Assembly (NCBI GenBank): GCA_030656215.1 | Contig: JAUSOD010000010.1 | Coordinates: 1-64,000 of the forward strand | Length of the DNA: 64,000 nucleotides | DNA from: Azoarcus sp. | Lineage (GTDB): Bacteria > Pseudomonadota > Gammaproteobacteria > Burkholderiales > Rhodocyclaceae | Direction of reading: 5' to 3' | Shown here: piece after piece, positions 18,251 through 27,413 of the stretch | Position numbering within the stretch: position 1 is the stretch's first letter | Layout: each line of letters begins with the position of its first letter | Notes under the pieces: model-generated | What the model was told of the DNA's origin: nothing | The model's database searches: none | Seen by the model: the letters and a program-made list of their open reading frames with translations, nothing else | Program-made: the position numbers and the translations under genes

Positions 18251-18520
18251 TCAGCCGCCGGACAGGGCCTGCACCACGTAGATCTCGCTGGTGGTACCGA
18301 CCGGATCGCTGAGTCGGTGGCGGTCGTGGATGGCGATGCCGTCGACGAAAACGGCGAGGTGGAGGCGCAACCGGCCCTGGTCGTCGAGAATGTAGCCGCG
18401 CAGCGCGGGCAGGGCGGCGAATGCCAGCCCCAGCGCGGCGCCGACCGTGCTGGCATCGACGTCGTGCACTGGGCTGGGGACATGGCGCTGGATGGCAGGG
18501 GCGAAAACGATGCGAGGCAT
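18251..18520 (-). CDS. MoaD/ThiS-type beta-grasp ubiquitin-like protein
   Basis: 89 aa, LRGYILDDQGRLRLHLAVFVDGIAIHDRHRLSDPVGTTSEIYVVQALSGG; ends exactly in the diglycine C-terminus typical of MoaD/ThiS. Confidence 0.8.
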   Translation of the reverse strand: MPRIVFAPAIQRHVPSPVHDVDASTVGAALGLAFAALPALRGYILDDQGRLRLHLAVFVDGIAIHDRHRLSDPVGTTSEIYVVQALSGG

Positions 18521-18779
18521 GGTGCGGCGTGACTCAAGGTTGAGATGAACAAACGGCGGTGATGGTGGCTGCCGCGGTGGCTGCAGCGGGAATCGGGTCG
18601 TGCGGCAGGTCTTGCTATGCAGTGTAGATGCTCGCTGCTGTATCCGCCATGTAGCGGCGGCCGCTATCGGGGTGCCGGCTCGCCAGCCGCTCAACATGTT
18701 TGCTTGCAATGCGCTGCAGCGTCGGGATGGACGCCGTTGCAGTGATGTCGGTACAGTCGGAGCCTCTCCTGTGCCGTGG

Positions 18780-19778
18780 ATGCCGAACATGATCGTCGAT
18801 CCACCCCCGCTTCCGTCTGTCGCCACGCGCCCGCCGGGACCGTTCCTTATCTTGGTTAACGCGGGATCCGGCTCGCAGGACGCTGATGCGGCTCGCGCGA
18901 CGATCGAGTCGGTGCTGAGTGCCGGCGGGCGTTCATGTGCCTTTGTCGACGTCGCGAAGGCAGACCGGATCGACGAGCTGGCGCGCGGGTGCGTGCAGCG
19001 TGCGCGGGAGCAGGGCGCGACGGTGGTGGCGGCCGGCGGTGACGGCACGATCAATGCCGTGGCCCACGCGGTGCTCGGTTCCGGTTGCACCTTCGGAGTG
19101 TTGCCGATGGGCACTTTCAACTATTTTAGTCGTGCCCACGGCATTCCTGAGGACCTCGAACCGGCCACCCGGGTGCTGCTCGACGGGCGGGTGCATCAGG
19201 TGCAGGTGGGGGTGGTCAACGACCGTGTGTTCCTGGTCAATGCCAGCTTGGGCCTGTACCCACAATTGCTCGAGGATCGCGAAGCGGCCAAGCAGCAGTT
19301 CGGGCGCAGTCGGGTGGTGGCTTTCGCTTCGGCGTTCAAGACCCTGCTGCGCAGCCATCGCGTGTGGCGCCTGCAATTGCGCTATGACGACGTGGCCGAG
19401 CACATCACTACGCCCACGCTGTTCGTCGGCAATAACCGCCTGCAGCTCGAGCAGATCGGCATCGCCGAGTCGGCCAGCTTGGCGAGCGGGCATCTTGTAG
19501 CCGTCGCGCTGCGCCCGGTCAGCCCGCTGGGCATGCTCGGCCTGGCACTGCGCGGTTCGCTCGGCGTACTGGGCGAGGCCGGGAACGTGGTGAGTGTTTC
19601 CTTCGTCGATCTGGTGGTGAGTGTAAGGGGCCGCGGTACGCCGCGGGTCAAGGTGGCGACCGACGGCGAAGTGGACTGGATGCGGTTGCCATTGCGCTTT
19701 CGGGTGGCGGCCGAAACCCTTCCCCTGCTGTGTCCGGCGGCGTCCGCCGAGGACGCGGCGGTGGCCGGACCGGGTTGA
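18780..19778 (+). CDS. Diacylglycerol/lipid kinase family protein (DAGK_cat)
   Basis: PFLILVNAGSGS, VVAAGGDGTINAVAHAVLGSGCTFGVLPMGTFNYFSRAHGIP, NNRLQLEQIG. Confidence 0.88.
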   Translation: MPNMIVDPPPLPSVATRPPGPFLILVNAGSGSQDADAARATIESVLSAGGRSCAFVDVAKADRIDELARGCVQRAREQGATVVAAGGDGTINAVAHAVLGSGCTFGVLPMGTFNYFSRAHGIPEDLEPATRVLLDGRVHQVQVGVVNDRVFLVNASLGLYPQLLEDREAAKQQFGRSRVVAFASAFKTLLRSHRVWRLQLRYDDVAEHITTPTLFVGNNRLQLEQIGIAESASLASGHLVAVALRPVSPLGMLGLALRGSLGVLGEAGNVVSVSFVDLVVSVRGRGTPRVKVATDGEVDWMRLPLRFRVAAETLPLLCPAASAEDAAVAGPG

Positions 19779-19786
19779 GCAAGGGG

Positions 19787-20653
19787 ATGGCGGCGCTACT
19801 CCACTTGTCCGACCCCCATTTCGGTACCGAGCGCCCGCATGTGGTCGAGGCCTTGTTGCGTTGTGTGGCGGAGCAGGCGGTGAGCGTGGTGGTGATTTCG
19901 GGCGACATCACCCAGCGTGCGCGCCACGGCCAGTTCCGCCGGGCACGGGTCTTTGTCGACCGGCTGCAGGAGATCCTGGCGGGTGCGCCGGTGCTGGTGC
20001 TGCCCGGCAACCATGATATTCCGCTGTTTAACCTGCCTGCTCGGCTGCTGCATCCCTTTGCCGGCTTTCGTCGGGCCTTCGGTGCAGACCTGGAGCCGAG
20101 TTACGAAGACGCGCAGATCCAGATCCAGCTGGTGAACACCGTGAGCCGCTGGCGTCACACCGATGGCGTGGTGGGCGCGGCGCAGGTGGCGCGGGTGGCG
20201 GGGCGCCTGGCACAGGCGCGGCCAGGGCAATTGCGGGTGGTGGTGACGCACCAGCCGGCGGCGGTGGTACGTGAGGCCGATGCGCCGGATCTGCTGCACG
20301 GTCACGCGGCGGCGATCCGCGGCTGGTCGCAGGCCGGGGCCGACCTGCTGCTCGGCGGCCACATTCACCTGCCGTACATCCACCTGGCCGATACTCACGT
20401 GGTGCAAGCCGACGGCGCACCGGCACGCGGTATGTGGGTGGTGCAGGCAGGCACCGCGCTGTCGAGCCGGATCCGCCACGAAGCCGGCAATTCGTTCAAC
20501 CTGATCCGCTACGGTGAGGCCGGCGCCCGGGTTGATGAACTGATCGCCCGTGAGTGCGTGGTCGAGCGCTGGGACTACATCGACGATGACGACCGCTTCG
20601 TGTGCCGCGCGATTACCCCGCTCGGGCTGGGCCCCGGGGCGAATACAACTTGA
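19787..20653 (+). CDS. Calcineurin-like metallophosphoesterase
   Basis: LLHLSDPHFG, VVISGDITQRA, LPGNHDIP, VTHQP, LLLGGHIHLPY: full metallophosphatase motif set. 8 bp after the DAGK stop. Confidence 0.92.
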   Translation: MAALLHLSDPHFGTERPHVVEALLRCVAEQAVSVVVISGDITQRARHGQFRRARVFVDRLQEILAGAPVLVLPGNHDIPLFNLPARLLHPFAGFRRAFGADLEPSYEDAQIQIQLVNTVSRWRHTDGVVGAAQVARVAGRLAQARPGQLRVVVTHQPAAVVREADAPDLLHGHAAAIRGWSQAGADLLLGGHIHLPYIHLADTHVVQADGAPARGMWVVQAGTALSSRIRHEAGNSFNLIRYGEAGARVDELIARECVVERWDYIDDDDRFVCRAITPLGLGPGANTT

Positions 20654-20669
20654 GCCGGAGCACGGCCTT

Positions 20670-21170
20670 CTAGAGGTTGAACGCGTGGCCGTGGCCGCGG
20701 TGTGGGTCGGGCTTTTCGGGGGCCGGGTGCATGACAAAGCCTATCGTCGGCGGGCACTGTGGCAGGTCCTGCTGCAGCTGTGCCTGTACCGCCAACAAGA
20801 GCGCTGTCCACCGCGCGAGGGATGTGCTGATCGCATCGGGCAGCGCCAGCACCTCGCCGATAAGCGCAATTGCTCCCGGCTTGTCGATTTCGGTGCGGAG
20901 GTGGTGCCGCAGCCCGACGAAGATCCTGAAGTCAATCAGCCGGCTACCGGTGCGGGTGCCGAGGTGTTCGATGTCGAGCTCGTAGAGCAATGCCAGTGCG
21001 GGCTGCCGGCGGGCGAACTCGAGCGCGCTGAGGTAGCGGAAACCATCGAAGGCGACGTGGGCGAGCGCATCGTCCGTGGTCGGCACGACCAACGTGCCGT
21101 CGATGGTCTGCAGCACGTCGGGGAGTGCGGCGAGCTCAGTCTTCGGTGGCGGAGGAGACGGCATGGTCAT
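20670..21170 (-). CDS. Hypothetical protein (166 aa)
   Basis: Intact ORF MTMPSPPPPKTELAALPDVLQTIDGTLVVPTTDDALAHVAFDGF...; no family recognised. Confidence 0.6.
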   Translation of the reverse strand: MTMPSPPPPKTELAALPDVLQTIDGTLVVPTTDDALAHVAFDGFRYLSALEFARRQPALALLYELDIEHLGTRTGSRLIDFRIFVGLRHHLRTEIDKPGAIALIGEVLALPDAISTSLARWTALLLAVQAQLQQDLPQCPPTIGFVMHPAPEKPDPHRGHGHAFNL

Positions 21171-21326
21171 GGCTGTTTCCTGCGAAGGAATGAGCGGGCC
21201 GCAGCTCGACGGGTGAAGGCGACTACCCTGATCAGTGTAGATGGGCTACGGCACATTCGCCATGGCGGGTGTCGGGCCGATATTGCATCCGATCAGTGGT
21301 GTTCGGGCAAACCGTAAGACCCTGGA

Positions 21327-22580
21327 TCAGGAGGGTGGCGCATGGCGTGATTCGTCAGGGCGGCCCGTGCCATGAGGCAAGAGTACGATCGCGTTGCGTC
21401 CGCCGGCCTTCGCCTGATACATGGCGGCGTCCGCACTGCGGGCGAGTTCGATCGCGTCTGCGCCGTGATCCGGATAGAGAGCGATGCCGATACTGGCCGA
21501 GATGGAAAAGGTGTGGTTCTCGATCATGAACGAGTTGCTCAGCTTAGCGCGGATTTTTTCCGCCACCAGCAAGGCATCGTCGGCATGGTGGAGATTGCGT
21601 AACAGGACGATGAATTCATCCCCGCCGATGCGCGCGGGGATGTCCGACTCGCGCACGGCCTGGCGCAGGCGCTGGCCGACTGCCAGTATCAGCAGGTCGC
21701 CGATACGGTGGCCCATGGTGTCGTTGACCGCCTTGAACCGGTCCAGATCGATGAACATCAGGCCGAAGGTCGTCCGGTCGCGGCGCGCTGCCGCCAGCGA
21801 GACGCCCAGATGCTCGTCGAACAGGATCCGATTCGGCAGGTCGGTAAGCGCATCGTGCTGGGCCATGTGGCGGAGGCGCTCTTCGGCCTGCTTGCGCTCG
21901 GTGATGTCGCGGCTGACACCATGGATTTCCACCCTGCCGGTTCTTGGGTTGGTCACCCGGCTCATGACGATCTCGGTCCACACCGACGAGCCGTCCTTGC
22001 ATGTTTGCGCGACTTCCTCGGTGATGACGTTGTGGAGTCCCTCCCTGCCCGCCGGAAAATCTCGAAGCCGCTCGGCAAGTACCGGGGTCAGCGCCGCTTC
22101 GATCGGCATGGCCATGATCTCTTCGGGGCTGTAGCCAAGCTGCCGAAGGACAGAGGGGCTGACATAGCGCAGACGCAGGGTGTCGGCATCGAGCACCCAG
22201 ACCACGTCGTTGATGTTCTCGGTGACGTTGCGGTAGTGCTCGGCACTGAGCTTGAAGCGGTCGTGCGCGTAGATGATCACGAGCCCGATGGCGGCAAAGC
22301 TCAGCACTCTTCCCATATCGTCCGCTTCGCTGATAAGTAGCGAGTGCGTCGGCGCCATGAAAAACCAGGCTACAAGCCCGATCGAGAGCAGCATGGCGAC
22401 GGTGCCGCCCACACGTCCTCCGATCCAGCTGCTCAACACGAGGGCCGGATAAAACAGCACGAATGCCAGCGGTTGAACCGACTCCCATAGCCGGCTCTGC
22501 AAGGCGAGTGCCACACAGGGCAACAGGATCGCGACACTCAGCTCAAGCCGATGCCGTGACGTAACCGTAAGGAAGTGCAT
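21327..22580 (-). CDS. Membrane diguanylate cyclase (DUF4118-like TM region - PAS - GGDEF)
   Basis: N-terminal TM segments FYPALVLSSWIGGRVGGTVAMLLS; PAS ...VSPSVLRQLGYSPEEI; MAQHDALTDLPNRILFDEHL; ARIGGDEFIVLL. Confidence 0.92.
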   Translation of the reverse strand: MHFLTVTSRHRLELSVAILLPCVALALQSRLWESVQPLAFVLFYPALVLSSWIGGRVGGTVAMLLSIGLVAWFFMAPTHSLLISEADDMGRVLSFAAIGLVIIYAHDRFKLSAEHYRNVTENINDVVWVLDADTLRLRYVSPSVLRQLGYSPEEIMAMPIEAALTPVLAERLRDFPAGREGLHNVITEEVAQTCKDGSSVWTEIVMSRVTNPRTGRVEIHGVSRDITERKQAEERLRHMAQHDALTDLPNRILFDEHLGVSLAAARRDRTTFGLMFIDLDRFKAVNDTMGHRIGDLLILAVGQRLRQAVRESDIPARIGGDEFIVLLRNLHHADDALLVAEKIRAKLSNSFMIENHTFSISASIGIALYPDHGADAIELARSADAAMYQAKAGGRNAIVLLPHGTGRPDESRHAPPS

Positions 22581-22840
22581 TTTTTCGTGGTGTCGCTTCG
22601 TGGGTGGACTTGCTCACTACCGTGTTCCGCCGGCTTGCCGCGACAGCGGTGATCAGGACGGCATTGGGCCACGAGCGTACCGTGCTGGGCCGCGGCATTG
22701 TAGACGCAGCTCAACCGGGCTGTCGCGTGCGAGGTGCCATTTGCGAAGGCGGGTGATTGACTCGTTGATGCCAAAGTCGTAAGGTCGGCCCCGGTTTGCC
22801 CGCATTGGCAGACGACTGCCCATATAACCACTTCATCTGA

Positions 22841-23359
22841 ATGGATATGTGCCGGCCGCGTCGTTGGCGGTCGCACTGGTCCGTCCGTTTGCCGGAGCCC
22901 CACTTGCCCATCGCCTGGACCACAGATCTCAATACCGGCATCGACGTGATCGACCAGCAGCACCGGCGCATTGTCGACTACATCAACGACCTGGAGATGG
23001 CGAACATCGGGCGTGATCTGCAGGCCGTGGGCCGCACGCTCGACGAGCTCGTCGACTACACCCTGTCTCATTTCGCCTTCGAGGAGAGCCTGCAGGAAGA
23101 GGCCGGCTACCAGTACTGCAAGCCGCACCGGAAAGTGCACGAGTTGTTCATCCGCCGCATCAACGAATATGTCGAACGCTACAAACGGGGCGAGGACATC
23201 ACGACCGAACTGCACAAGCTGCTGAGCGCCTGGCTGATCAACCACATCCGGCGCGACGATGCCGACTACGTGGTGGCGGTGAAGGCGAACATGGTCGGGA
23301 TCATCGCGGAGAAGGAAAAGAAGATGGACAGAGGCTGGCTCAGCCGCTTCTTCCGCTGA
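22841..23359 (+). CDS. Bacteriohemerythrin
   Basis: IDVIDQQHRRIVDYINDLE, HFAFEESLQEEAGYQYCKPHRKVHELF, WLINHIRRDDADYV: diiron-binding His/Glu/Asp pattern. Confidence 0.92.
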   Translation: MDMCRPRRWRSHWSVRLPEPHLPIAWTTDLNTGIDVIDQQHRRIVDYINDLEMANIGRDLQAVGRTLDELVDYTLSHFAFEESLQEEAGYQYCKPHRKVHELFIRRINEYVERYKRGEDITTELHKLLSAWLINHIRRDDADYVVAVKANMVGIIAEKEKKMDRGWLSRFFR

Positions 23360-23921
23360 GGTCGGCTGGGCGGTCGACATCCCGCACTACCCCGGCTTCC
23401 GTGGTGTCAATCAGGGTGAGCGCGGTGCCGTGCAGCAGTTCGCGTGCGCCCCGGTCTCCGCTCAGGGCGGCAAGGCGGTCGCCCCAAGCTGCGCCGAAGG
23501 CGACCGGATGGCCGCGAACGCCATTGTGCACCGGTGCAGCGATAGTGTCGGGCCTTGCGATTGCCGCCGCCACGCGGCAGATCACATCCTCCGGCAGCCA
23601 TGGCATGTCGCCGAGCGCTACGAGCCAGCCGTCCGCGCCGCGACTCGCACCCACCGCGGCAGCCAGCGCCGTGCCGATGCCGTCCTGCGCCGCGGCACAT
23701 TCGAGCACCCTGCAGCCTGCGTCTTCGAGGGCCAGACGGCGTGCTGACTGGTCGGGGCGGATCACCGCGATGCTACCCGGCAGCGCGGCGCACAGGTGGC
23801 GGGCGCTGTGCCACAGCAGCGCGTGGCCGTCTGCAAGCGGTTCAAGGAGCTTGTCGCGATTGCCTGCGGGATCGAAACGGCGGCCGTAACCGGCGGCGAG
23901 GAGGATGCCCTGGGTCATCAA
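23340..23921 (-). CDS. MobA-like NTP transferase (MocA/CoxL-accessory type nucleotidyltransferase)
   Basis: GILLAAGYGRRFDPAGNRDKLLEPL, GWLVALGDMPWLPEDVI, GVRGHPVAFGAAWGDRLAALSGDRGARELL. Confidence 0.85.
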   Translation of the reverse strand: MMTQGILLAAGYGRRFDPAGNRDKLLEPLADGHALLWHSARHLCAALPGSIAVIRPDQSARRLALEDAGCRVLECAAAQDGIGTALAAAVGASRGADGWLVALGDMPWLPEDVICRVAAAIARPDTIAAPVHNGVRGHPVAFGAAWGDRLAALSGDRGARELLHGTALTLIDTTEAGVVRDVDRPADLSGRSG

Positions 23922-24190
23922 CGTCCCTTGCGTGGCTTGTCGAACTTGCGCCAGTACTGGAATTCATCCTCGTGCACTTCGATGTCGATCTCCAGCACCT
24001 TTGCCTGGAGCCGATCCTGAACGTCGGTCACTGCCTTGTTGTATATCGCCGGCCCGATCTCCTCGAGAAAGAAGCACAGCAGTCCGCCGGCAGCGATGTT
24101 GCCGATCTCTTCATCCATGTTCTCCAGAAAGTATCGCTGCAGCGATGCGATTGCGGTAGTTCTGCTCTCTTTCGACAGTTCGATGGCCAT
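23918..24190 (-). CDS. DUF2164 family protein
   Basis: MAIELSKESRTTAIASLQRYFLENMDEEIGNIAAGGLLCFFLEEIGPAIYNKAVTDVQDRLQAKVLEIDIEVHEDEFQYW; overlaps the following gene by 4 nt. Confidence 0.85.
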   Translation of the reverse strand: MAIELSKESRTTAIASLQRYFLENMDEEIGNIAAGGLLCFFLEEIGPAIYNKAVTDVQDRLQAKVLEIDIEVHEDEFQYWRKFDKPRKGR

Positions 24191-24286
24191 GGCATTTCAC
24201 CGGTGTTCAGCGCGTTATCGGGGCGCCCATACTAACGCTTTGCGCAGAGTCGGCAGCGCCTCAGCGCGGGGCCATGTACGCGCGGC

Positions 24287-24775
24287 TCAGCTGCGCGGGC
24301 GGTAGTGAACGTGATGCGTGGAGTGGGGGTGAGGGTGGTCGTGTGCGTGACCGTGGGTCTGCTTGGTGGCGCTGACGTCGACGCTGATCAGGTTCAGGCT
24401 GCCGTGACGCACGCCGCTTTCGGCCATGATCGACTGTGCGAAGCTGCGTACCCCGGCCGTCGGTCCGCGCAGAACAGTGCATTCGATACAGTTGTCATGA
24501 TCGAGGTGGGCGTGCAGGGTGGATACGGTGAGGTCGTGGTGGTCGTGCTGCAGGCCGGTGAGGCGCTCGGCGAGGTCACGTTCGTGATGGTTGTACAGAT
24601 AGCTCAGCGTGGCCACACACTGGCCGTCGGCCTCCTTGCCCTGGTGCGAGGCCTCGAGCTCTCGTCGCAGGAGGTCGCGCATCGCCTCGGAACGGTTGCG
24701 GTAGCCACGTTCGGCGATCAGCGCATCGAACGCGCTGGCCAGTTCCTCATCCAGTGAGATGGTGATGCGTTCCAT
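24287..24775 (-). CDS. nikR: Nickel-responsive regulator NikR
   Basis: RHH N-terminus MERITISLDEELASAFDALIAERGYRNRSEAMRDLLR; ACT-like metal domain YNHHERDLAERLT, HAHLDHDNCIECTVLRGP; His-rich tail. Confidence 0.93.
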   Translation of the reverse strand: MERITISLDEELASAFDALIAERGYRNRSEAMRDLLRRELEASHQGKEADGQCVATLSYLYNHHERDLAERLTGLQHDHHDLTVSTLHAHLDHDNCIECTVLRGPTAGVRSFAQSIMAESGVRHGSLNLISVDVSATKQTHGHAHDHPHPHSTHHVHYRPRS

Positions 24776-24815
24776 TTATCTCCCCTCGTTCCTTCGTTCC
24801 GCAGTCGGTGGCAGA

Positions 24816-25475
24816 TTAGCACGCCGGTGCGGGACCGCCTCCCAGTGTCATGCAGCGGGTGGCAAGCCGGTCGACCAGTGCGGTGTCGTGGGATGCGACC
24901 ACCATCGGCAGGCCGCTTGCGGCCAGCACCGCGGAGACACGGGCTGCGGAGTCGGAATCGAGCGATGCGGTTGGTTCATCGAGCAACAGCACCGTCGGCT
25001 GCATGGCCAATACGCCTGACAGTGCGGCGAGGCGCTGTTCGCCACCGGAGAGCTCATGCACCGGCCGCTCGGCAAGGCCGTCGATGCCTACCTGTTGCAG
25101 TGCTGCCCATGCCCGTTCGCGGGCCGCGGCCGCCGACAGACCCTGGTTGAGCGGGCCGAACGCAGCGTCCTCGATGACCGTGGGGCCGAACAGCTGGTCG
25201 TTGGAGTCCTGGAACAGCAAGCCCAGTGGCCCGCGCAGCGGGGCAAAGTCGGCTTCGCAGCGACACGGCCGGTTGAACACGTGTATGGTGCCTGCGCTGG
25301 CCGGCACAAAGCCGAGCAAAGTCAGCAGCAGGGTGGATTTGCCGGCGCCACAGGGACCGAGTACGAACAGGCGTTCCTCCGGGTGCAGGATCAGATCGAC
25401 GTCGCACAGGACCGGGCGACCGTGTCGCTGCACTCCGAGGCCGCGTGCCGCGATCAGGGGCAAATCCGGACGCAT
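24816..25475 (-). CDS. nikO: Energy-coupling factor ABC transporter ATPase (NikO/CbiO)
   Basis: Walker A GPCGAGKST, Q-loop LLFQDSNDQLFGPTV, signature LSGGEQR, Walker B VLLLDEPTASLDSDS. Confidence 0.9.
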   Translation of the reverse strand: MRPDLPLIAARGLGVQRHGRPVLCDVDLILHPEERLFVLGPCGAGKSTLLLTLLGFVPASAGTIHVFNRPCRCEADFAPLRGPLGLLFQDSNDQLFGPTVIEDAAFGPLNQGLSAAAARERAWAALQQVGIDGLAERPVHELSGGEQRLAALSGVLAMQPTVLLLDEPTASLDSDSAARVSAVLAASGLPMVVASHDTALVDRLATRCMTLGGGPAPAC

Positions 25476-26305
25476 CAACCGATGCCCAGCCAGGCGCTGC
25501 CAAGCACGATGCCGAGCAGCAGCAGCGAGGCGCCGAGTGCCGGTGCCGGTGCCGCCGCCGGCCGCCGCCGGTTCGCCGGGGAGGCGGGCGGGGTGTGTGG
25601 GGCAAAGCCGCGGGCGCGCATGGCCATGCCGACCCGCTCCGCACGGAGCATGGCGTGTACCAGCAGCAGCGCCACCAACTGGGCCAGGACCTGCAGCGTA
25701 CGGAGATTGAAGCCTGGCCGAAAGCCGCGTGCGCGCATCGCACGCTCGATCCGCCGGCGGCTGTCGTCGAGCAGGCCGAAGTAGCGCACCATCAGTGCCA
25801 GCAGGCGGGCCATCTTGGGTGGCAGCCCGAGACCGGACGCGGCACGCGCCACCGCGAAGGCGTCCATTCCGGCGAGCAGGCCGATGCAGCACAAGGCGAT
25901 GGCATTGGTCCGCAGGGAAATCAGCAGCGCCAGCCGGCGCCCTTCGTCCGATGCGGCCAGACCGTTTGCGCCCAGCTCCCAGGGTAGCGTCAGCCACAGC
26001 ATCAGCACGAAGACATTCACCACCAGCAGTCGACGCAGCAGGCGGCTCATGTTGCCGGAGCTCAGTATCGCAGCGAGCAGCAGGGCAAGTCCGAGGCCAC
26101 CCGCAGCGAGCAGCAGGCCAGGGTCGTTCAGCAGGGAGATTCCGACGCTGGCGCCGACCGCTGCTGCCAGGCGCACGCGCGGCACACGCACCTGCCTGGC
26201 GGGTGGGGCGGGCCGGGCGCTCACTGGACTACCGTCCCGTCGCCGCGCGACACCCTCCCCAAGGGAGGGAGCGCCCCCTTCGGGCGGCCGCGCGGAAGCG
26301 CTCAT
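25475..26305 (-). CDS. nikQ: ECF transporter transmembrane T component (NikQ/CbiQ)
   Basis: Polytopic, with ARAASGLGLPPKMARLLALMVRYFGLLDDSRRRIERAMRARGF and RAERVGMAMRARGF coupling motifs; ATGA overlap with the upstream nikM stop. Confidence 0.85.
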   Translation of the reverse strand: MSASARPPEGGAPSLGEGVARRRDGSPVSARPAPPARQVRVPRVRLAAAVGASVGISLLNDPGLLLAAGGLGLALLLAAILSSGNMSRLLRRLLVVNVFVLMLWLTLPWELGANGLAASDEGRRLALLISLRTNAIALCCIGLLAGMDAFAVARAASGLGLPPKMARLLALMVRYFGLLDDSRRRIERAMRARGFRPGFNLRTLQVLAQLVALLLVHAMLRAERVGMAMRARGFAPHTPPASPANRRRPAAAPAPALGASLLLLGIVLGSAWLGIG

Positions 26306-26916
26306 GAGCGCACCGATGCGAGTGCCTGCGGCATCATCCGGACCAGAGTGGCGACGGTGAAGGCACCGATCGCCGCATCCACTACCAGCACCGGCAGGTG
26401 CGCGAGGCCGAACAGTACGATCAGCTCGCTGAACACCCGGCCGCCCGACAGGGCGAGCAGGGCGCCGGCCAGCAGTGCCGCGCCACCGATGCCGATCACG
26501 CCACAGGCGGCACCCGAGATCAGTGCCTGCAGGTGAGCAACGCCCGGCCCGAGCCGGCCGCGCAGCATGTGGTGCGCGGCCACTCCGGGCAGGGCCATGA
26601 TCAGCAGGTTGGCGCCGAGCACGGCGAAGCCGCCGAAGGAGAACAGCGCCGCCTGTAGCGCCAGCGCAACGCACAGCACCGGAAACACCGCCCAGCCCAG
26701 CAACAGTCCGGCCAGGCCGTTGAGGATCAGGTGCACGCTACCTACGCCGACCGGCACATGGATGGTGCTGGCAACGAAGAACGCCGCGCCGAGCAGCGCC
26801 GCCAGCGGCAGCTGCTCCTCGCGCAGCCGACGCAGGCCAAACGCCACACCGGCCACCGACAGCGCGGTGCTGGTCAGCAGCACCGGTGCGCTCAGCACGC
26901 CATCCGCCAGATGCAT
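26302..26916 (-). CDS. nikM: NikM/CbiM substrate-binding S component
   Basis: N-terminal MHLADGVLSAPVL (MHIPDG-type metal-binding N-terminus), HVPVGVGSVHLILNGLAGLLLG. Confidence 0.92.
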   Translation of the reverse strand: MHLADGVLSAPVLLTSTALSVAGVAFGLRRLREEQLPLAALLGAAFFVASTIHVPVGVGSVHLILNGLAGLLLGWAVFPVLCVALALQAALFSFGGFAVLGANLLIMALPGVAAHHMLRGRLGPGVAHLQALISGAACGVIGIGGAALLAGALLALSGGRVFSELIVLFGLAHLPVLVVDAAIGAFTVATLVRMMPQALASVRS

Positions 26917-27413
26917 TACTTCCTCCGCCGCGCCATGAACCAGGCGGTGAGACCGGCCAGGCCGAAGATGTAGCCGATGCCACCGACGATATCCTGCAGC
27001 CGGATGCGCGCTTCCATGCGGGCGATGTCCTCACGCAGCAGGCGCAGCGCATCCACATCCACCGCGCCACCGCTGGTCAGCCGGGGCGCGTGGGCTTCGG
27101 CACGGTGTCCTTCTTCGCCCTCGACCACCACGCGGTAGGCCGGCAGCGACGGGACCGCGATACGGAAGCGGCCGTCGTCGCCACTGCTGCCGTCGGCCAG
27201 TCTGGTGGCGGTGGTCGGGTCGAGGATATCGACGAACAGGCCGGCGGCCGGCGTCAGGTCGGAGTACAGCGCCTGACCGACCACGTCCTCGCCCGCGGCA
27301 TGGGCGGTGACGCGCAGGCCATGGGCGAGCGCGTGGGCGCTGCCCGCGAGCAGGGTCAGCGCCACGCAAAGGTGGCACAGGAATGCGGTGGAGGCACGGG
27401 ACGGAGCGATCAT
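26916..27413 (-). CDS. nikL: NikL-like auxiliary component (carboxypeptidase-regulatory-like domain plus C-terminal TM)
   Basis: Signal peptide ...GSAHALAHGLRV, DGRFRIAVPSLPAYRVVVEGEEGHRAEA, C-terminal TM GYIFGLAGLTAWFMARRRK; position between nikM and the DUF4198 gene. Confidence 0.75.
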   Translation of the reverse strand: MIAPSRASTAFLCHLCVALTLLAGSAHALAHGLRVTAHAAGEDVVGQALYSDLTPAAGLFVDILDPTTATRLADGSSGDDGRFRIAVPSLPAYRVVVEGEEGHRAEAHAPRLTSGGAVDVDALRLLREDIARMEARIRLQDIVGGIGYIFGLAGLTAWFMARRRK

